Assembly: GCA_017163975.1 (NCBI GenBank) | Contig: JAFFSR010000249.1 | Location: 7,774,001 to 7,838,000, forward strand | Length of the DNA stretch: 64,000 bases | Direction of reading: 5' to 3' | Origin: Anastatus disparis | Lineage: Eukaryota > Arthropoda > Insecta > Hymenoptera > Eupelmidae | In this document: positions 12,437-23,612 of the stretch, piece by piece | Numbering within the stretch: position 1 is the stretch's first letter | How the letters are laid out: the number at the start of each line of letters is the position of its first letter | Notes under the pieces: generated by a model | Database searches by the model: none | Seen by the model: the letters and a program-made list of their open reading frames with translations, nothing else | Told to the model about the DNA's origin: nothing | Program-made: the position numbers and the translations under genes

Positions 12437-13439
12437 CCCATATGGAAAAAATTTTTGGATATAATTGTAAATAACTGTTAATAACTGTAAATAAATGTAA
12501 ATAAATATAAATAACTGTAAATAACTGTAAAAAAGTGTTAAAAAATGTGGGAATTGAGACATAAATAACACTTATTTACAATTATTTACAATTATTTACA
12601 GTTATTTCCTACTAAAAAATCTCAGGTGAGAAATCACCTGATTTCTCAGGTGATTAATCATGCCAAAATCTCATGTGACGATTTTTTTGGTTTTTACACG
12701 TTTCAAAGCATACTTAGTCAATTGCAAACTATTTTTGAAAATTTTCCACATGTACCACATGAACCAAAAAAATCGTCACATGAGATTTTGGCATGATTAA
12801 TCACCTGAGAAATCAGGTGATTTCTCACCTGAGATTTTTTAGTAGGGATTTACACTTATTTACAATTATTAACTGTTATTTACACTTATTAACTGTTATT
12901 TACACTTATTTACAGTTATTTATATTTATTTACAGTTATTTAAATTTATTCACTTTTTTCACAATTATTCATAGTTATTTACGATTATTTATAGTTTTTT
13001 ACAATTATTTGCAGTTATTTACATTTTCGAAAATATTCACGAATTTATTCAATAATTTTATATATAGGCGAAAATTTTTAAAAATGTGAATAACTGTAAA
13101 TAATTGTAAAAAACTATGGAATTATTAATAACATTAAATTATTCCCTAATTCAAAAATTTTTGAAAATGTAAATAACTAAATAATTATGAATAATTGTAA
13201 ATAATTATAAAAAACTGCAAATAATTGTAAATAATTGTAAATAATTGTAAATGACTGTAAATAACTGTAAATAACAGTTAATAATTGTAAATAACTGTAA
13301 ATAATAGTAATTAATAGTAAATAATAGTAAATAACTGTAAATAACTATTATTTATGTCTCAATTCTGACATTTTTTAACAGTTATTTACAATTATTTACT
13401 ATTATTTACAGTTTTTCACATAAATTATTTCCATATGGG
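12437..13439. mobile_element. Palindromic element F (TGTAAATAACTG arms), 1003 bp
   Basis: The ends are CCCATATGGAAAAAATT and the inverse ...ATTTCCATATGGG, with AA duplicated at 12435-12436 and 13440-13441. The left arm repeats GTAAATAACTG/GTAAATAATTG units; the right part has the inverse TTATTTACAGTTATTTACA units. Element B2 is inserted at 12607. Removing F and one AA leaves the transposase frame in phase across the site. Confidence 0.87.
12607..12847. mobile_element. Palindromic element B2, 241 bp, inside F
   Basis: It has the same ends as B1 (left TCCTACTAAAAAATCTC, one base changed; right inverse ending GTAGGG). It lacks most of the central palindrome of B1 and B3. The target duplication is unclear because the left end is mutated. 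Confidence 0.82.
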
Positions 13440-14421
13440 AAAGAAACTCTTACTGCGGATGCAATAGAACCTTCAACTAATGAACAGATTGAAAATCACC
13501 CTATGAGTTTGCAATCATCTTCATAATCTTCCAGCCTATCTCAAAGTTCAGGAAGTGTTTTTGAGGTAGTTTTGAATGAACCTAAAGAACAAGAATATAC
13601 CATTGAGCTGTTAATTAAAAGAACTATTTCCACGCATCGATTATGTTGTATTTGCAAAGGAAAACATAATTTAACTATTATTCCAATAGATGCTAGATTA
13701 CAGTGCTTCAATGAATTGCGTATTTTTATTCCTAGTGGAAATCGAGTATGCAACAGTCACTTAATCAAGAAACGATTTTATGAAGATTAGTTGAAGTTGA
13801 TACAAGTATACAGTAGCACAAATTTTTTAACTAAAGATGAAATATATTTATTTTCAACTAAAATAGCAGAATCAGCTTCAAAAACGTTTTTAGATAAAGT
13901 TAAATCTTTAGAGCTTAGCGATAAACAAATATTTACTTTGACAAGTTTTATGAATGATCAATTATAAGAGATAAGGTCATTACTAGTTTCAATGAGAACA
14001 TCAAGCTCCAGAAATGCAATGCAGGCTCTAGTTATATTTCTATTTAAATTACGAACTGCATCATCAAATAATTTTATTGCATCAATTTTCGAAATTGATT
14101 ATGAAATTCAAGTATCACATTTTTGTGAGTCAGTGTTAAATTCATTTGCAAAAGACGTCTTACCTTGTCACTTTGGAGTAAAGAATCTTGTGAGAGAGGA
14201 TCTTATTGATAATCATACCTCTATTTATGCAAAAAAAACTTTTTAATTTAACTAACGAGCTTGCTTTGGTTTTTAATGGAACTTATCTTCGCCATGAGAA
14301 AAGCAGAAATAATGATTATCAACGAAAGTCGTATTCAGGTTTGTAATGTAATTTTTAATTTTAATAACTGCTTAATCATTATTGGATATAAACTTAAAAT
14401 CATAAATAATTAGGCTATTTA

Positions 14422-14766
14422 CCCTACTAAAAAATCTCAGGTGAGAAATCACCTGATTTCTCAGGTGATTAATCATGCCAAAATCTCATGTGACGATTTT
14501 TTTGGTTTTTACACGTTTCAAAGCATACTTAGTCAATTGCAAACTATTTTTGAAAATTTTTCAAAAATTGAACTTAGAAAATTTTTTGTAAAATGAGTCA
14601 AAATTTTTTCTAAGTTCAAATTTTTCAAAAATTTTCAAAAATAGTTTGCAATTGACTAAGTATGCTTTGAAACGTGTAAAAACCAAAAAAATCGTCACAT
14701 GAGATTTTGGCATGATTAATCACCTGAGAAATCAGGTGATTTCTCACCTGAGATTTTTTAGTAGGG
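14422..14766. mobile_element. Palindromic element B3, 345 bp
   Basis: Close copy of B1, with ends CCCTACTAAAAAATCTCAGG and its inverse. TA is duplicated at 14420-14421 and 14767-14768. Only 14 bp separate it from element C. Confidence 0.92.
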
Positions 14767-14780
14767 TAAATATAAATATT

Positions 14781-16123
14781 CCCTGTTGAAAATGATAACG
14801 TTATTTAATGACGTCATTTAATAACGTCATTTCATCAAATGACGTTGCAAATTGAGACATTTCGCGACGTCATTTATGCAAATAACGTCATTGTTCAAGT
14901 GAGCTTTGATGGCCTATTAAATTAAAAAAAGACGTTATTTTATATTTCAAAATGACGTCGTTGTTTCCAAACGACGTCATTTATTTTGATGACATGATTT
15001 TTAGAGATGACGTTACTCGTTATCAAAAACACGGGGGTTATAGTGGGAAATGACGTAACTTTTTCAAATGACATGATTTTCTGAAATAACGTTATTCGTT
15101 ACCGAGACAGATCTGTAGAATGACGTCATTTTTATAATACTAATAACGTCATTTCATTACGTTATTTTCCCTGTTGAAAATAATGACGTCTTTCTAAGAC
15201 GTCATTTTCTCCAAATTTAGGAAAAATAACGTCATTTTTCATGAATTATGACATTGAAAAATGACTACATAATAATCATTTCTCATTTAAAGGAAAAAAC
15301 AAAAACGAGGTAAATCTCGTAGTTTCAACTTTTCAAAAAACAAAGAGCATTTGCGATTAAACTGAAAACGTTCTGGCCTTATATATCTGCGTCTTTGAAA
15401 TTTGTATAAGAGATCGCAAAACTTCAAAATCGCCACCTGGTGATTTAAAATTAAATTAACGCAATCGACTATCAATTCGACTGTAAGTCACTAGGTGGCG
15501 TTTTTTTAAATTTTCTGATCCTTGATGCAAATTTCGAAGATGCAGATATATAAGGCCAGAATGATCTCAGCTTAATCACAAATGCTCTTCGTTTTTCGAA
15601 GAGTTGAAACTACGAGGCTTACCTCTTTTTTGTTTTTTCCTTTAAATGGAAAATGATTATCATGTAAAGTCATTTTTCAATGAAATAATTCATGAAAAAT
15701 GACGTTGATTTTCTGAAATAACGTTATTTCATAAAATCATGTCATTTGAAAAAATTATTTATTATTAGTCATTTCCCACTATAAATCACATTGTTTTGAT
15801 TACGAATAACGTCATTTGTGAAAATCATGTCATTAAAAAAAATAACGTCATTTTCCCACTATAAATATCACGTCTTTTTGATAACAAATAACGTCATCTC
15901 TAAAAATCATATCATCAAAATAAATGACGTCGTTTGGAAACGACGACGTTATTTTGAAATAACGTCCTTTTCTTAATTTAATAAAAGCTCACTTGAACAA
16001 TGATATTATTTGCATAAATGACGTCACGAAATGTCTCAATTTGCAACGTCATTTGATGAAATGACGTCATTAAATGACGTTATTAAATGACGTCATTAAT
16101 TAACGTTATCATTTTCAACAGGG
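14781..16123. mobile_element. Palindromic element C (TGACGTCA arms), 1343 bp
   Basis: The ends are CCCTGTTGAAAATGATAACG and (right) CGTTATCATTTTCAACAGGG, with TT at 14779-14780 and 16124-16125. Both arms are crowded with ATGACGTCAT and ATAACGTTAT words, each a palindrome. The core, about 15280-15650, is a different inverted repeat containing ACGAGGTAAATCTCGTAG and CACTAGGTGGCG; it is homologous to the core of element E. A second internal CCCTGTTGAAAATAATGACG near 15169 suggests an earlier partial insertion. Confidence 0.9.
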
Positions 16124-16179
16124 TTCATATATAAATATTATCTTTTTAAAATAATATGTTATTCTTTCTTCAATTACAT

Positions 16180-16506
16180 CCTATATGAAAATAATTTCTG
16201 TGAATATCTGTAAATAACTGTAGATGATTGTTGAAAAATTTTAGAATTGAGACATAAATAGCAGTTACAGTTATTTAGTATTATTTACAGCTATTTTCAA
16301 TTTTTTACAGTTATTTACAATTATTTACTACTATTAACATTTTTAAAATCATAAATTCGTAAATAATTTATTTTTATTTATAGGTATTTATAATTATTTA
16401 TAATTATTTATAATTATTTTCAATTTTTTACACTACAGTACTTTACAGTTCTTAACAGTAATTTAATGTTATTGGCAATTATTTATAAAAATCATTTCTA
16501 TATGGG
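16180..16506. mobile_element. Palindromic element F2, 327 bp
   Basis: The left end CCTATATGAAAATAATTT and right end AAAATCATTTCTATATGGG resemble the ends of F. AT flanks both sides (16178-16179, 16507-16508). Inside are TGTAAATAACTG and TTTACAGTTATTT units and the phrase GAATTGAGACATAAATA, also present in F. Confidence 0.75.
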
Positions 16507-17689
16507 ATAATCAAAAATCGGTATTAGTCGTACGAGTGATAATAAAATTTCAAATTTTTCTCAAACACTAATAATTAAACGCAAATATTTCGCCACCATT
16601 TTGTGCAATTTTTTATCAATGAAACTATGAAAATACATATTTAAGTTTTTCAGGTCATAAAAATTATCATTTATGTAAGCCATTCACCATTTGTACTACA
16701 GATGGTTATATCGTAGATCTTCCTAGTCCATTTTTAGCCACTGAAAATGATGCAAGCATTATGAAGAAAGTGATGAATGACCCTAATGGAATAAGGAGTA
16801 TTATGAAGAAAGGTGATATTTGTATTGTAGATAGAGGATTTAGGGACGTAGTTCCTTATTTAGAAGAACTTGGTTTCAAGGTTCTTATGCCTGCCTTAAA
16901 AGGACAGAGACCTAACTTCACTACATCTGAGGCGAATCTATCTCGTTACGTTACGAAATTAAGGTGGGTAGTAGAAGCCATTCATGGAATCTTGAAAAAA
17001 AATATAAGCTTCTCCATCATCAAATTGATAACAAACTTTTACCAAAAATTGGTTTGTATTGCAGAATTGCGTGTTTTCTTAATAATCGATTTGGTAAACA
17101 ATTAAACTGCAATCAAAATGAAGATGGATTACAAGATATAATCATTGACAGAATGTTGAATTCTAATAAACAGGAAAATGCCTTAGCAGTTGAAGCAGAG
17201 TCAGCGAGATGGTCTAGACGTAGCTCTACAACCACTAAGCTAACCTCTCAAGAAATCATCGATTTTCCAGAGATGACAGAAAGAGATCTTAAAATTTTTT
17301 TTTCAGGAACTTATCAGTTAGGTCAAGCCATATGTTATTTGGCTGAGTTATTAGATGATTCAGATAATATTAATTTAGAGTATATGAAACTGACTCCTAA
17401 TATAATTAAAGTCTTAGTAAGATCAAGAAATAAAAACAAAAAAACTTATAAATGTTATATAGAATACAAACCTAACTCAATTGGCTATGGAGACATTTTG
17501 CGCCATACCTGCGACTGTGCTAATGGTTTTCGGACAGTCGGCTCCTGTTCTCACATAGCAGCCGTTATTTATTACCTCAGTTATGCTAGATATAAATCAA
17601 GAATAATTAAACCAGCGACAATTCTTTCTGAAATATTTTCTACTTCAGACATTGATCCAGTCATAGACGAAAACAGTGATGAAGATTGA

Positions 17690-18373
17690 AATTATTTCGT
17701 ATATTTAAACAAATTATAATTATAAGCTTCTTCAAAACTTCTCAGTTTAATTTAACAATTATCAATTAATAAATACATAATTCAATATTTTAATAAAAAA
17801 AAGATTTAATTTTTTTAATGGATTCAATGTTATTTTCATTTCCTTTTTACGAATACTTATCTATCTTCGGCAAATAATGTAATTTTATAGCACTGAGTAG
17901 CATCGATCTGCATTTATGTCACGCCTAGCCGTGTCATAAGTAGTCCATTATTTCACCGTGCTTATCAGCCTTGCTACGCTCGGCAATAACCACACGGTGC
18001 ATAATTACACTGCTAATGCTACGGACAGGCGTAACAGCGGATTTATGCTAATAAGTGTTCTAAAAAATCGTATGATACTCGTAGTATGAATTGCCTATAT
18101 TGCACGACGTGAATTATCACCCTCGCTTCACTCAGGTGCTAATACACTTCGTGCCATGATAGGCAATTTGTCACTTGCATCATAATGTACTAATATTTGT
18201 TCTCATACGTCTAGATCTTCATAAAATCCATTATAATACTTTTCAATCTATCTGCTTTCCAAAAAGATCATTATTTATTAACTTTTCAGGTAACATCCCC
18301 AATAAGAAGCAAAAACTTTTAAAAAAAAGATTTTTTTCTACTTTTGACTGCTACGCATCTAAACATGCATTAA
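17690..18373. repeat. Two long imperfect hairpins in a non-coding stretch
   Basis: Hairpin 1 (17921-18032) pairs ACGCCTAGCCGTGTCATAAG with its imperfect inverse around TTGCTACGCTCGG. Hairpin 2 (18091-18166) pairs TTGCCTATATTGCACGACGT with its imperfect inverse around CTCGCTTCACTC. Stems are about 36-50 nt with scattered mismatches. The rest of the stretch shows nothing recognisable. Confidence 0.65.
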
Positions 18374-19199
18374 GGTGGTTCTTGCGAGTACAGCTAAGGT
18401 CAAAGTCAATAAAAAAGTGAATATAGATATTTATATATATATTTATTTTTGAAAATTAAATAATTATTTTTTACGTTTAAATGTATTATGAACATTGCAT
18501 TTTTTTGCACGTTACGCACTTAGAATGTAAATAAATTATCATGAATTCGATCGCGTAGTACAATGCATACATATATATATATGTATGTAACATGACGTCT
18601 GTGACCGGTTTCTACTTTTAGGTTAAGTTTGCTTATTTTTATTTTAATATTTTGATAATAATATAATAAAATTTAAAGAAATAATGTTAAAATAGCAGAA
18701 ATAGAATAGTTTCTCATAAAATAATTTCAAATAAAATAATGTATATTTACACATAATATTATTAATTTTATTTCGTTATAAGAATTTAAAACTTTCGAAA
18801 TTCGCGCACTTTTCTTGTCGCTGTTGAGTGATGCGAAAAACATGGCTTCTCTTGATCCGGTCGCAAAGACGTTTATTAACTTTAACGTGTAATATCTCAA
18901 TATTTACCACGGCAATGAGTAATTTACTAGATATCATTTGAAAGAGGAAACTTTCTTTTAGACATTTGTTCATCTGTCTGTTTTTCAGAAAATCACTCCC
19001 TGCTTTGCAAATACTCAATTTTGATATATTTTATTCACAGTCCCATAAGAGCCTGTACAAAAAAGTTCAAACTTTAAGTTCTGATTTTATTAAATTTTGC
19101 ACGGCAAGCCCATAAATTAAGCATACGATCGGATTCAGGACATTTTAAATAATAAGAAACTTTATTGTGTAATCTCAGAATTTTCATGCAAGAACCTCC
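18374..19199. mobile_element. Possible TTAA-site MITE, 826 bp
   Basis: GGTGGTTCTTGC at the left pairs with GCAAGAACCTCC at the right, and TTAA flanks both ends (18370-18373 and 19200-19203). TTAA duplications are made by piggyBac and Kolobok elements. The inverted repeat is only about 12 bp and the interior is not palindromic. Confidence 0.45.
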
Positions 19200-20335
19200 T
19201 TAAATGAAAGTATATAAAAGTTTCTCATCATAACACAGCCTTTCTATCAAACAATCAATATTTAAAAAAATGTTTTCAATGCGATTACAAATTTTTTAAA
19301 TGTATTGAATAATAATTCAATATGAAGTATCTCTGGGTTCAAAGTAATATGCTGCCTGTTATGGTCATAAGTAAAATAATAGTAATTTTTAAAGCACTTG
19401 ATCTGCATCCAAATGCTTTTGAAAACACATTTCAATGTGTAAAAAACTATTTTTCTCCTACATAGTCACTGTTTTTTGCGGTCAAGTCCCCAAATATAGT
19501 GAAAAATGCAATATAAATCGTTTTTTTCAACTTTTGAGTATGATGCACCTTGAAATTCATAATTCTGATTCCGTCATTCGAAAGAGCGGAAAAAAATTCG
19601 AAAAAAAAAATTGTTTGAAAGTTTAGCCAAATAAGTTTACGAAATAGATCCCGAATAATGAAACATAAAACGAGGTCGCAAAAGCTCATTTTTTAACGAG
19701 AGAGTTTGAAAAAAATTAGGAATATTCGGAGTCTATAAAAACTCCCGCATGCAAATTTTCAGATCGTTTTAAACAATATTGCGTCAGAAATAAAAAAAAA
19801 ATCGAAAAATCACGTTTTTGAGGTTACATAGTGAAAAGAGGGGTCTAGAGGTCTAAAAATTTGGCTAAGGAGTTTTTTTTATATGACCTTTCGAGTGGAA
19901 AAGCATGTTTATCAAAACCGCTGTGGGCAATTTTTACATGCTTATCCCCCTAGAGCCTTTATTTGAAAATTAGGAGTTCCAAACGGATAATATGAAAGAA
20001 GAAATATGATGTAAAAAATAAATAAATTTATTATTATTTATAATAAATAAAAGGAAACATTTTTCTATAATTTAATTTTCTGACAGCCGGGATGACGCCA
20101 TATGGCGTCATTCCATGATCGGCCCACATATACTTTTACTTAAACATTTATATGGAAAATTTCGAGAAAGTTACAATTTTTTAGTGGGAAAAATGCCGGC
20201 TGTCAGAAGGTTAAGATAACTTTTAATCAAACTAGATTAAATTATTGCTCTTATTTTCGAAATATTCATCTTCAAATTTTATATTATTTCCATTTTAAAT
20301 TATTATATCTTCAAATAGCAGAATTATAATGTAAA

Positions 20336-21207
20336 AAATAAATAAAGTGACCATCGCATGCTTGAGTATTTACTTAAGATTCACTCAGATGTTAAAGTTA
20401 TAATGTATTTCGAAAATAAATAAAAATAAAAGACTCAGCTAAAGCTTGATCATAGCTATAATATAAGATATATATAATAAAAGATAAAATGGCATGAGAT
20501 CAAGCACTTTTTATGTAAAATAGACAAATAAATGTTTTAAAAAATACATATTTTTCATCTCATGATTTAAAGTTATGTTAATATAACAAATTATACGCAC
20601 AATTAATTATTTATCATAAAATATTTGAATTCCTTGACTTCTAGCACATAGATTAAAAAAAAAAGACCAAAATCGGACCAGTAGAAGCCGAGATAATCGC
20701 ATTTTTAGAGCACGCTGTAGTTTTTAGATCTTGATTTCACTTTTCAATCAGCTTGCTTCATCACGTGACACACTTTTCGAGTGATCAGAGTAATTTTAAT
20801 CGATACTTTTTATGTCTTTCCAAAGAGCGCATGTTTTGAAAACTTTTACCTAAAAAGTACTTGGACAAATAAAGCTAATGACGCTTTAATTGACTTTCTA
20901 TTGTTTATTGTTTAATAATAAACACAAGTTAACTTTGGTGAGTCATAGCTTAAAAACTATCGAGCGGAATTTGACTTTTCTTTTTTTAAAATGAGCGCCT
21001 TTCAGAGTATTTTCAAACAAAAGTTTTTGGGTTTCATTTAATTCAAAATTGAAAAAGATATTCAATTTGTTTATAAGCATAAATTTAACTATATTTTTTA
21101 AAAACTTCCCAAGACTCTCCTAATTAACCACTTTTAATTTTTCAAAGTACATTTGAAAGCTTTAATAGTCTGCTATATATAAAAAAATCAGCACCCATCT
21201 GAAAGCA
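20336..21207. other. AT-rich non-coding stretch
   Basis: No credible ORF, repeat pair or RNA gene seen. Confidence 0.5.
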
Positions 21208-22321
21208 TTATTTTATTTGCAATGAAGTTTTGAAATTTTTGCATTTTTTTGCGGGACCCTTAATTGTTAAATTATTGTGAAGCAATGAATAAACCGATTC
21301 TAATGAAATTTGCTGGGCTGTTTTATCATAACAAAAATTAATAGTAATTAATAGTACGAACTGCTCTAATTCGAATAACAAATTCTTTTTTAAATCATCC
21401 TTATAAATGTTTAAAAGTTTATTTGCTTTAATTTTTATTTCTTTTATATCCATGATTGGAACTTCAGAAAGAAAACCAAATAATTGAATTATATAACTAT
21501 AGGCTTCACTTCGTTTATGTAATTCTGGTTTAAGTTTAGGGTAGTGACACCAGTTGTTACGAGTGATCCACTTATGACGAAATCGAATTATATATTGCAA
21601 TATTAAATTTATTTTATGATATGCAGATCTCTAATAAATAATTTCAATTAATTTAATGTATTAGTTATTATATTCCACCTACAAATAGCTTCATATTTAA
21701 ATTATAAAATAAATAATCCAATTTAAAAATTGTCCCTATGATAGAATGAACGATTCGCGTATAAAAATTTCATTTTCGCATATTTTTGTTATTTTGAAAA
21801 TCATATTTTGATTTATATTTTATTAACAAATTTAATATAAACAATACCTATTAAAAAGGCCTCCACATGCCGATTTTGAGAACACCTTTAAATTTGAATA
21901 ATAATAATTTTAAAAAATGTAATTAAGAAAGTAATGACTGGTACACTTGTACGCATCTAAACCCAGTTCTTACGAATCCTGAAAGAGGTAATTTAACCTA
22001 AAAGATTGCGTATATATCAGTGCTACCGGTGAAATTATTGAAGCAACAAGCGCTGTACATACTTAAGTATTTAAATACTCTCAATAAGATATTAATTGAA
22101 TTAAAATGAAGAGAAAAAGGCAGGGTGAATTAAATACAAAAGAAAATTTTGTTAAAGTTAAAAATGTGAGATTATAGTATCGTCTGACTGACGTTATTTA
22201 TTGATAATAAATAAGTGCCTGAATTTTCTTTTTTAAACTACAAATACATTGATTTTGAAAAATCAATAATCAATTTTAAAGATATTGAAATCTAGAAAAG
22301 AAAAAATATACATTTATCGTT

Positions 22322-22327
22322 CAGACG

Positions 22328-22395
<68 letters not shown>
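22322..22395. repeat. (TA)n microsatellite
   Basis: An uninterrupted TA run of roughly 70 bases. Confidence 0.97.
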
Positions 22396-22398
<3 letters not shown>

Positions 22399-22440
22399 CA
22401 TATATACAAAAGAAACTATGGAATAGGTTACACGTGGATG

Positions 22441-22578
22441 CTCTGTGACAGCGTCAAGAAAATTTGTGATGAATTGAAAAAGGCGATTCCTTTTGTAAAT
22501 AACAGACCTGGAAGAAAAGCGTTTCAGTCATTCTTAAATCGACATTTAGAAATAAGTAAAAGATTGCCTGAAATCTAA
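22441..22578 (+). pseudogene. Helix-turn-helix fragment of a pogo/CENPB-type transposase
   Basis: A short frame ending TAA at about 22576-22578 reads NNRPGRKAFQSFLNRHLEIS followed by KRLPE. This matches the second HTH of pogo/Tigger/CENPB-type proteins, where a Pro-Gly is followed by an aromatic-rich helix and an R-x-P-E end. Nothing of the DDE core is nearby. It interrupts the minus-strand hAT-like pseudogene region. Confidence 0.5.
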
Positions 22579-23038
22579 ATAGAGTCGTAAATAATAGTAC
22601 TGTTATTGAAACATAACCTCGAAACTGTCAGTTAAATTGTCGTAATGTTTGGGTTGTAATAACTGGTGTGTTCGTAATAAACTGGGTCATAAAAATTGGA
22701 TTGAGTTCGTAACAATAGGTTAAAAAAAATATTATTTTAAATTTAATATTAGTTGAATAATTTACTATTTTAGTATACTTTTTTGTTATACAATTTTTAA
22801 TTATGTTATGAATAATACGTTTCAAACATTTTCTGGTTAAAAATTGTACTTATATCTAAGATTCAATCGATTGAACTGACAAAGTCTACCAAGACTCGTG
22901 ATAACTGGTGTCATTACCCTATCAATGATAACATTAAATGTTTCAATACGAAATTTATCAGAACCATGAAAATTTTCGCTTTGTCTTCCACCATCTCTAA
23001 GTTTATGAATGATTTTTCTTTTTTTTTAATCTGAATTG

Positions 23039-23612
23039 GGAAATATGACACCATATTTATAGCTAACCAAGATGGCGTTTAGTAATCGGGAAATAACATA
23101 GAGCCTTATGTAGCCTCGAAGCATTTTTACTATTTTAAATAGTATTTCACATCTTTGCTGTACAAAGTTGATGAAAATAAATAAGTATATGAATAACTAA
23201 TAAATTTGATGAAAGTTTATAATTATGCAAGTTATATTTAAATTATTATGTACTATGAAATCAAAATTGTGGTTGAGTACGATCAGCTGTCGATGTTATG
23301 TTTACACAGACCGCTCATACGAACATAGATTCTCTTTTAATGTGTTACGGTTTCTCACGCGACGATGCTATCTTAACCTCACTTTTTTCATATTTTTCAC
23401 TTCCCCGTCACAAAATATAACGTGCGAAGTTTCTAAAATATTTTCATCTTCGGAAATTTTCTTTTCTTATTTATTTTTATCAACTTTGTACAGCAAATAT
23501 GTTAATTACTATTTAAAATAGTAAAAATGCTTTGAGTCTACATAAGGCTCTATGTTATTTCCCGATCACTAAACGCCATATTGGTTAGCTATATATATGG
23601 TGTCATATTTCC
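23039..23612. mobile_element. Foldback MITE of about 574 bp
   Basis: GGAAATATGACACCATATTT at the left is inverted at the right (ATGGTGTCATATTTCC). The arms pair over about 150 bp, including GATGGCGTTTAGTAATCGGG and TAGTATTTCACATCTTTGCTG. It sits inside the hAT-like pseudogene. The target duplication is not clear. Confidence 0.78.

Larger units (their letters stand above)
14339..16653 (+). other. Probable intron of the DDE/SWIM gene, filled with nested elements
   Basis: A donor GTTTGTAATG begins at 14339 and an acceptor AAGTTTTTCAG ends at 16653. Joining here keeps the transposase frame and falls inside a conserved part of the protein. Within it lie B3, C and F2, which account for most of its 2.3 kb. 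Confidence 0.7.
12233..17689 (+). pseudogene. Harbinger-like DDE transposase with C-terminal SWIM zinc finger (dead)
   Basis: Segments in one order: N-terminal piece with two CxxC pairs (CSKC, CGRC; 12245-12436), element F, then 13440-14338, a probable intron (14339-16653), and 16654-17689. The second segment has in-frame stops near 13524, 13787 and 13965, and a frameshift in an A-run near 14232. The DDE core is recognisable: the first position reads NGTY (14275-14277), Asn instead of Asp; the second is IVDRGF (Asp at 16830-16832); the third is RWVVEAIHG (Glu at 16974-16976). A one-base loss in the A-run near 16990 shifts the frame. The SWIM motif CxC...CxH (CDC...CSH) is near 17512-17560. 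The order HTH-like region, DDE_Tnp_4-like core, SWIM is unusual. Confidence 0.85.
7801..20335. repeat. Large inverted repeat: two 1 kb arms, 12.5 kb apart outside to outside
   Basis: Left arm 7801 to about 8800 and right arm about 19325-20335 are inverted copies with few differences. The outer ends are TTTACATTATAATTCTGC and its inverse. The inner limit is near TTTGAACCC (about 8797 and 19335). Each arm carries a CTGACAGCCGG pair around a GGGATGACGCCATATGGCGTC segment. I could not find a target duplication outside the arms, so this may be one very large transposon with the DDE/SWIM gene as cargo, or two independent insertions of a 1 kb repeat in opposite orientation. Confidence 0.8.

Noticed and set aside
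12793..13089. 98-codon ORF rich in Leu, Phe and Tyr
   Set aside because: Translation of the repeated TTATTTACAGTTATTTACA arm of element F.
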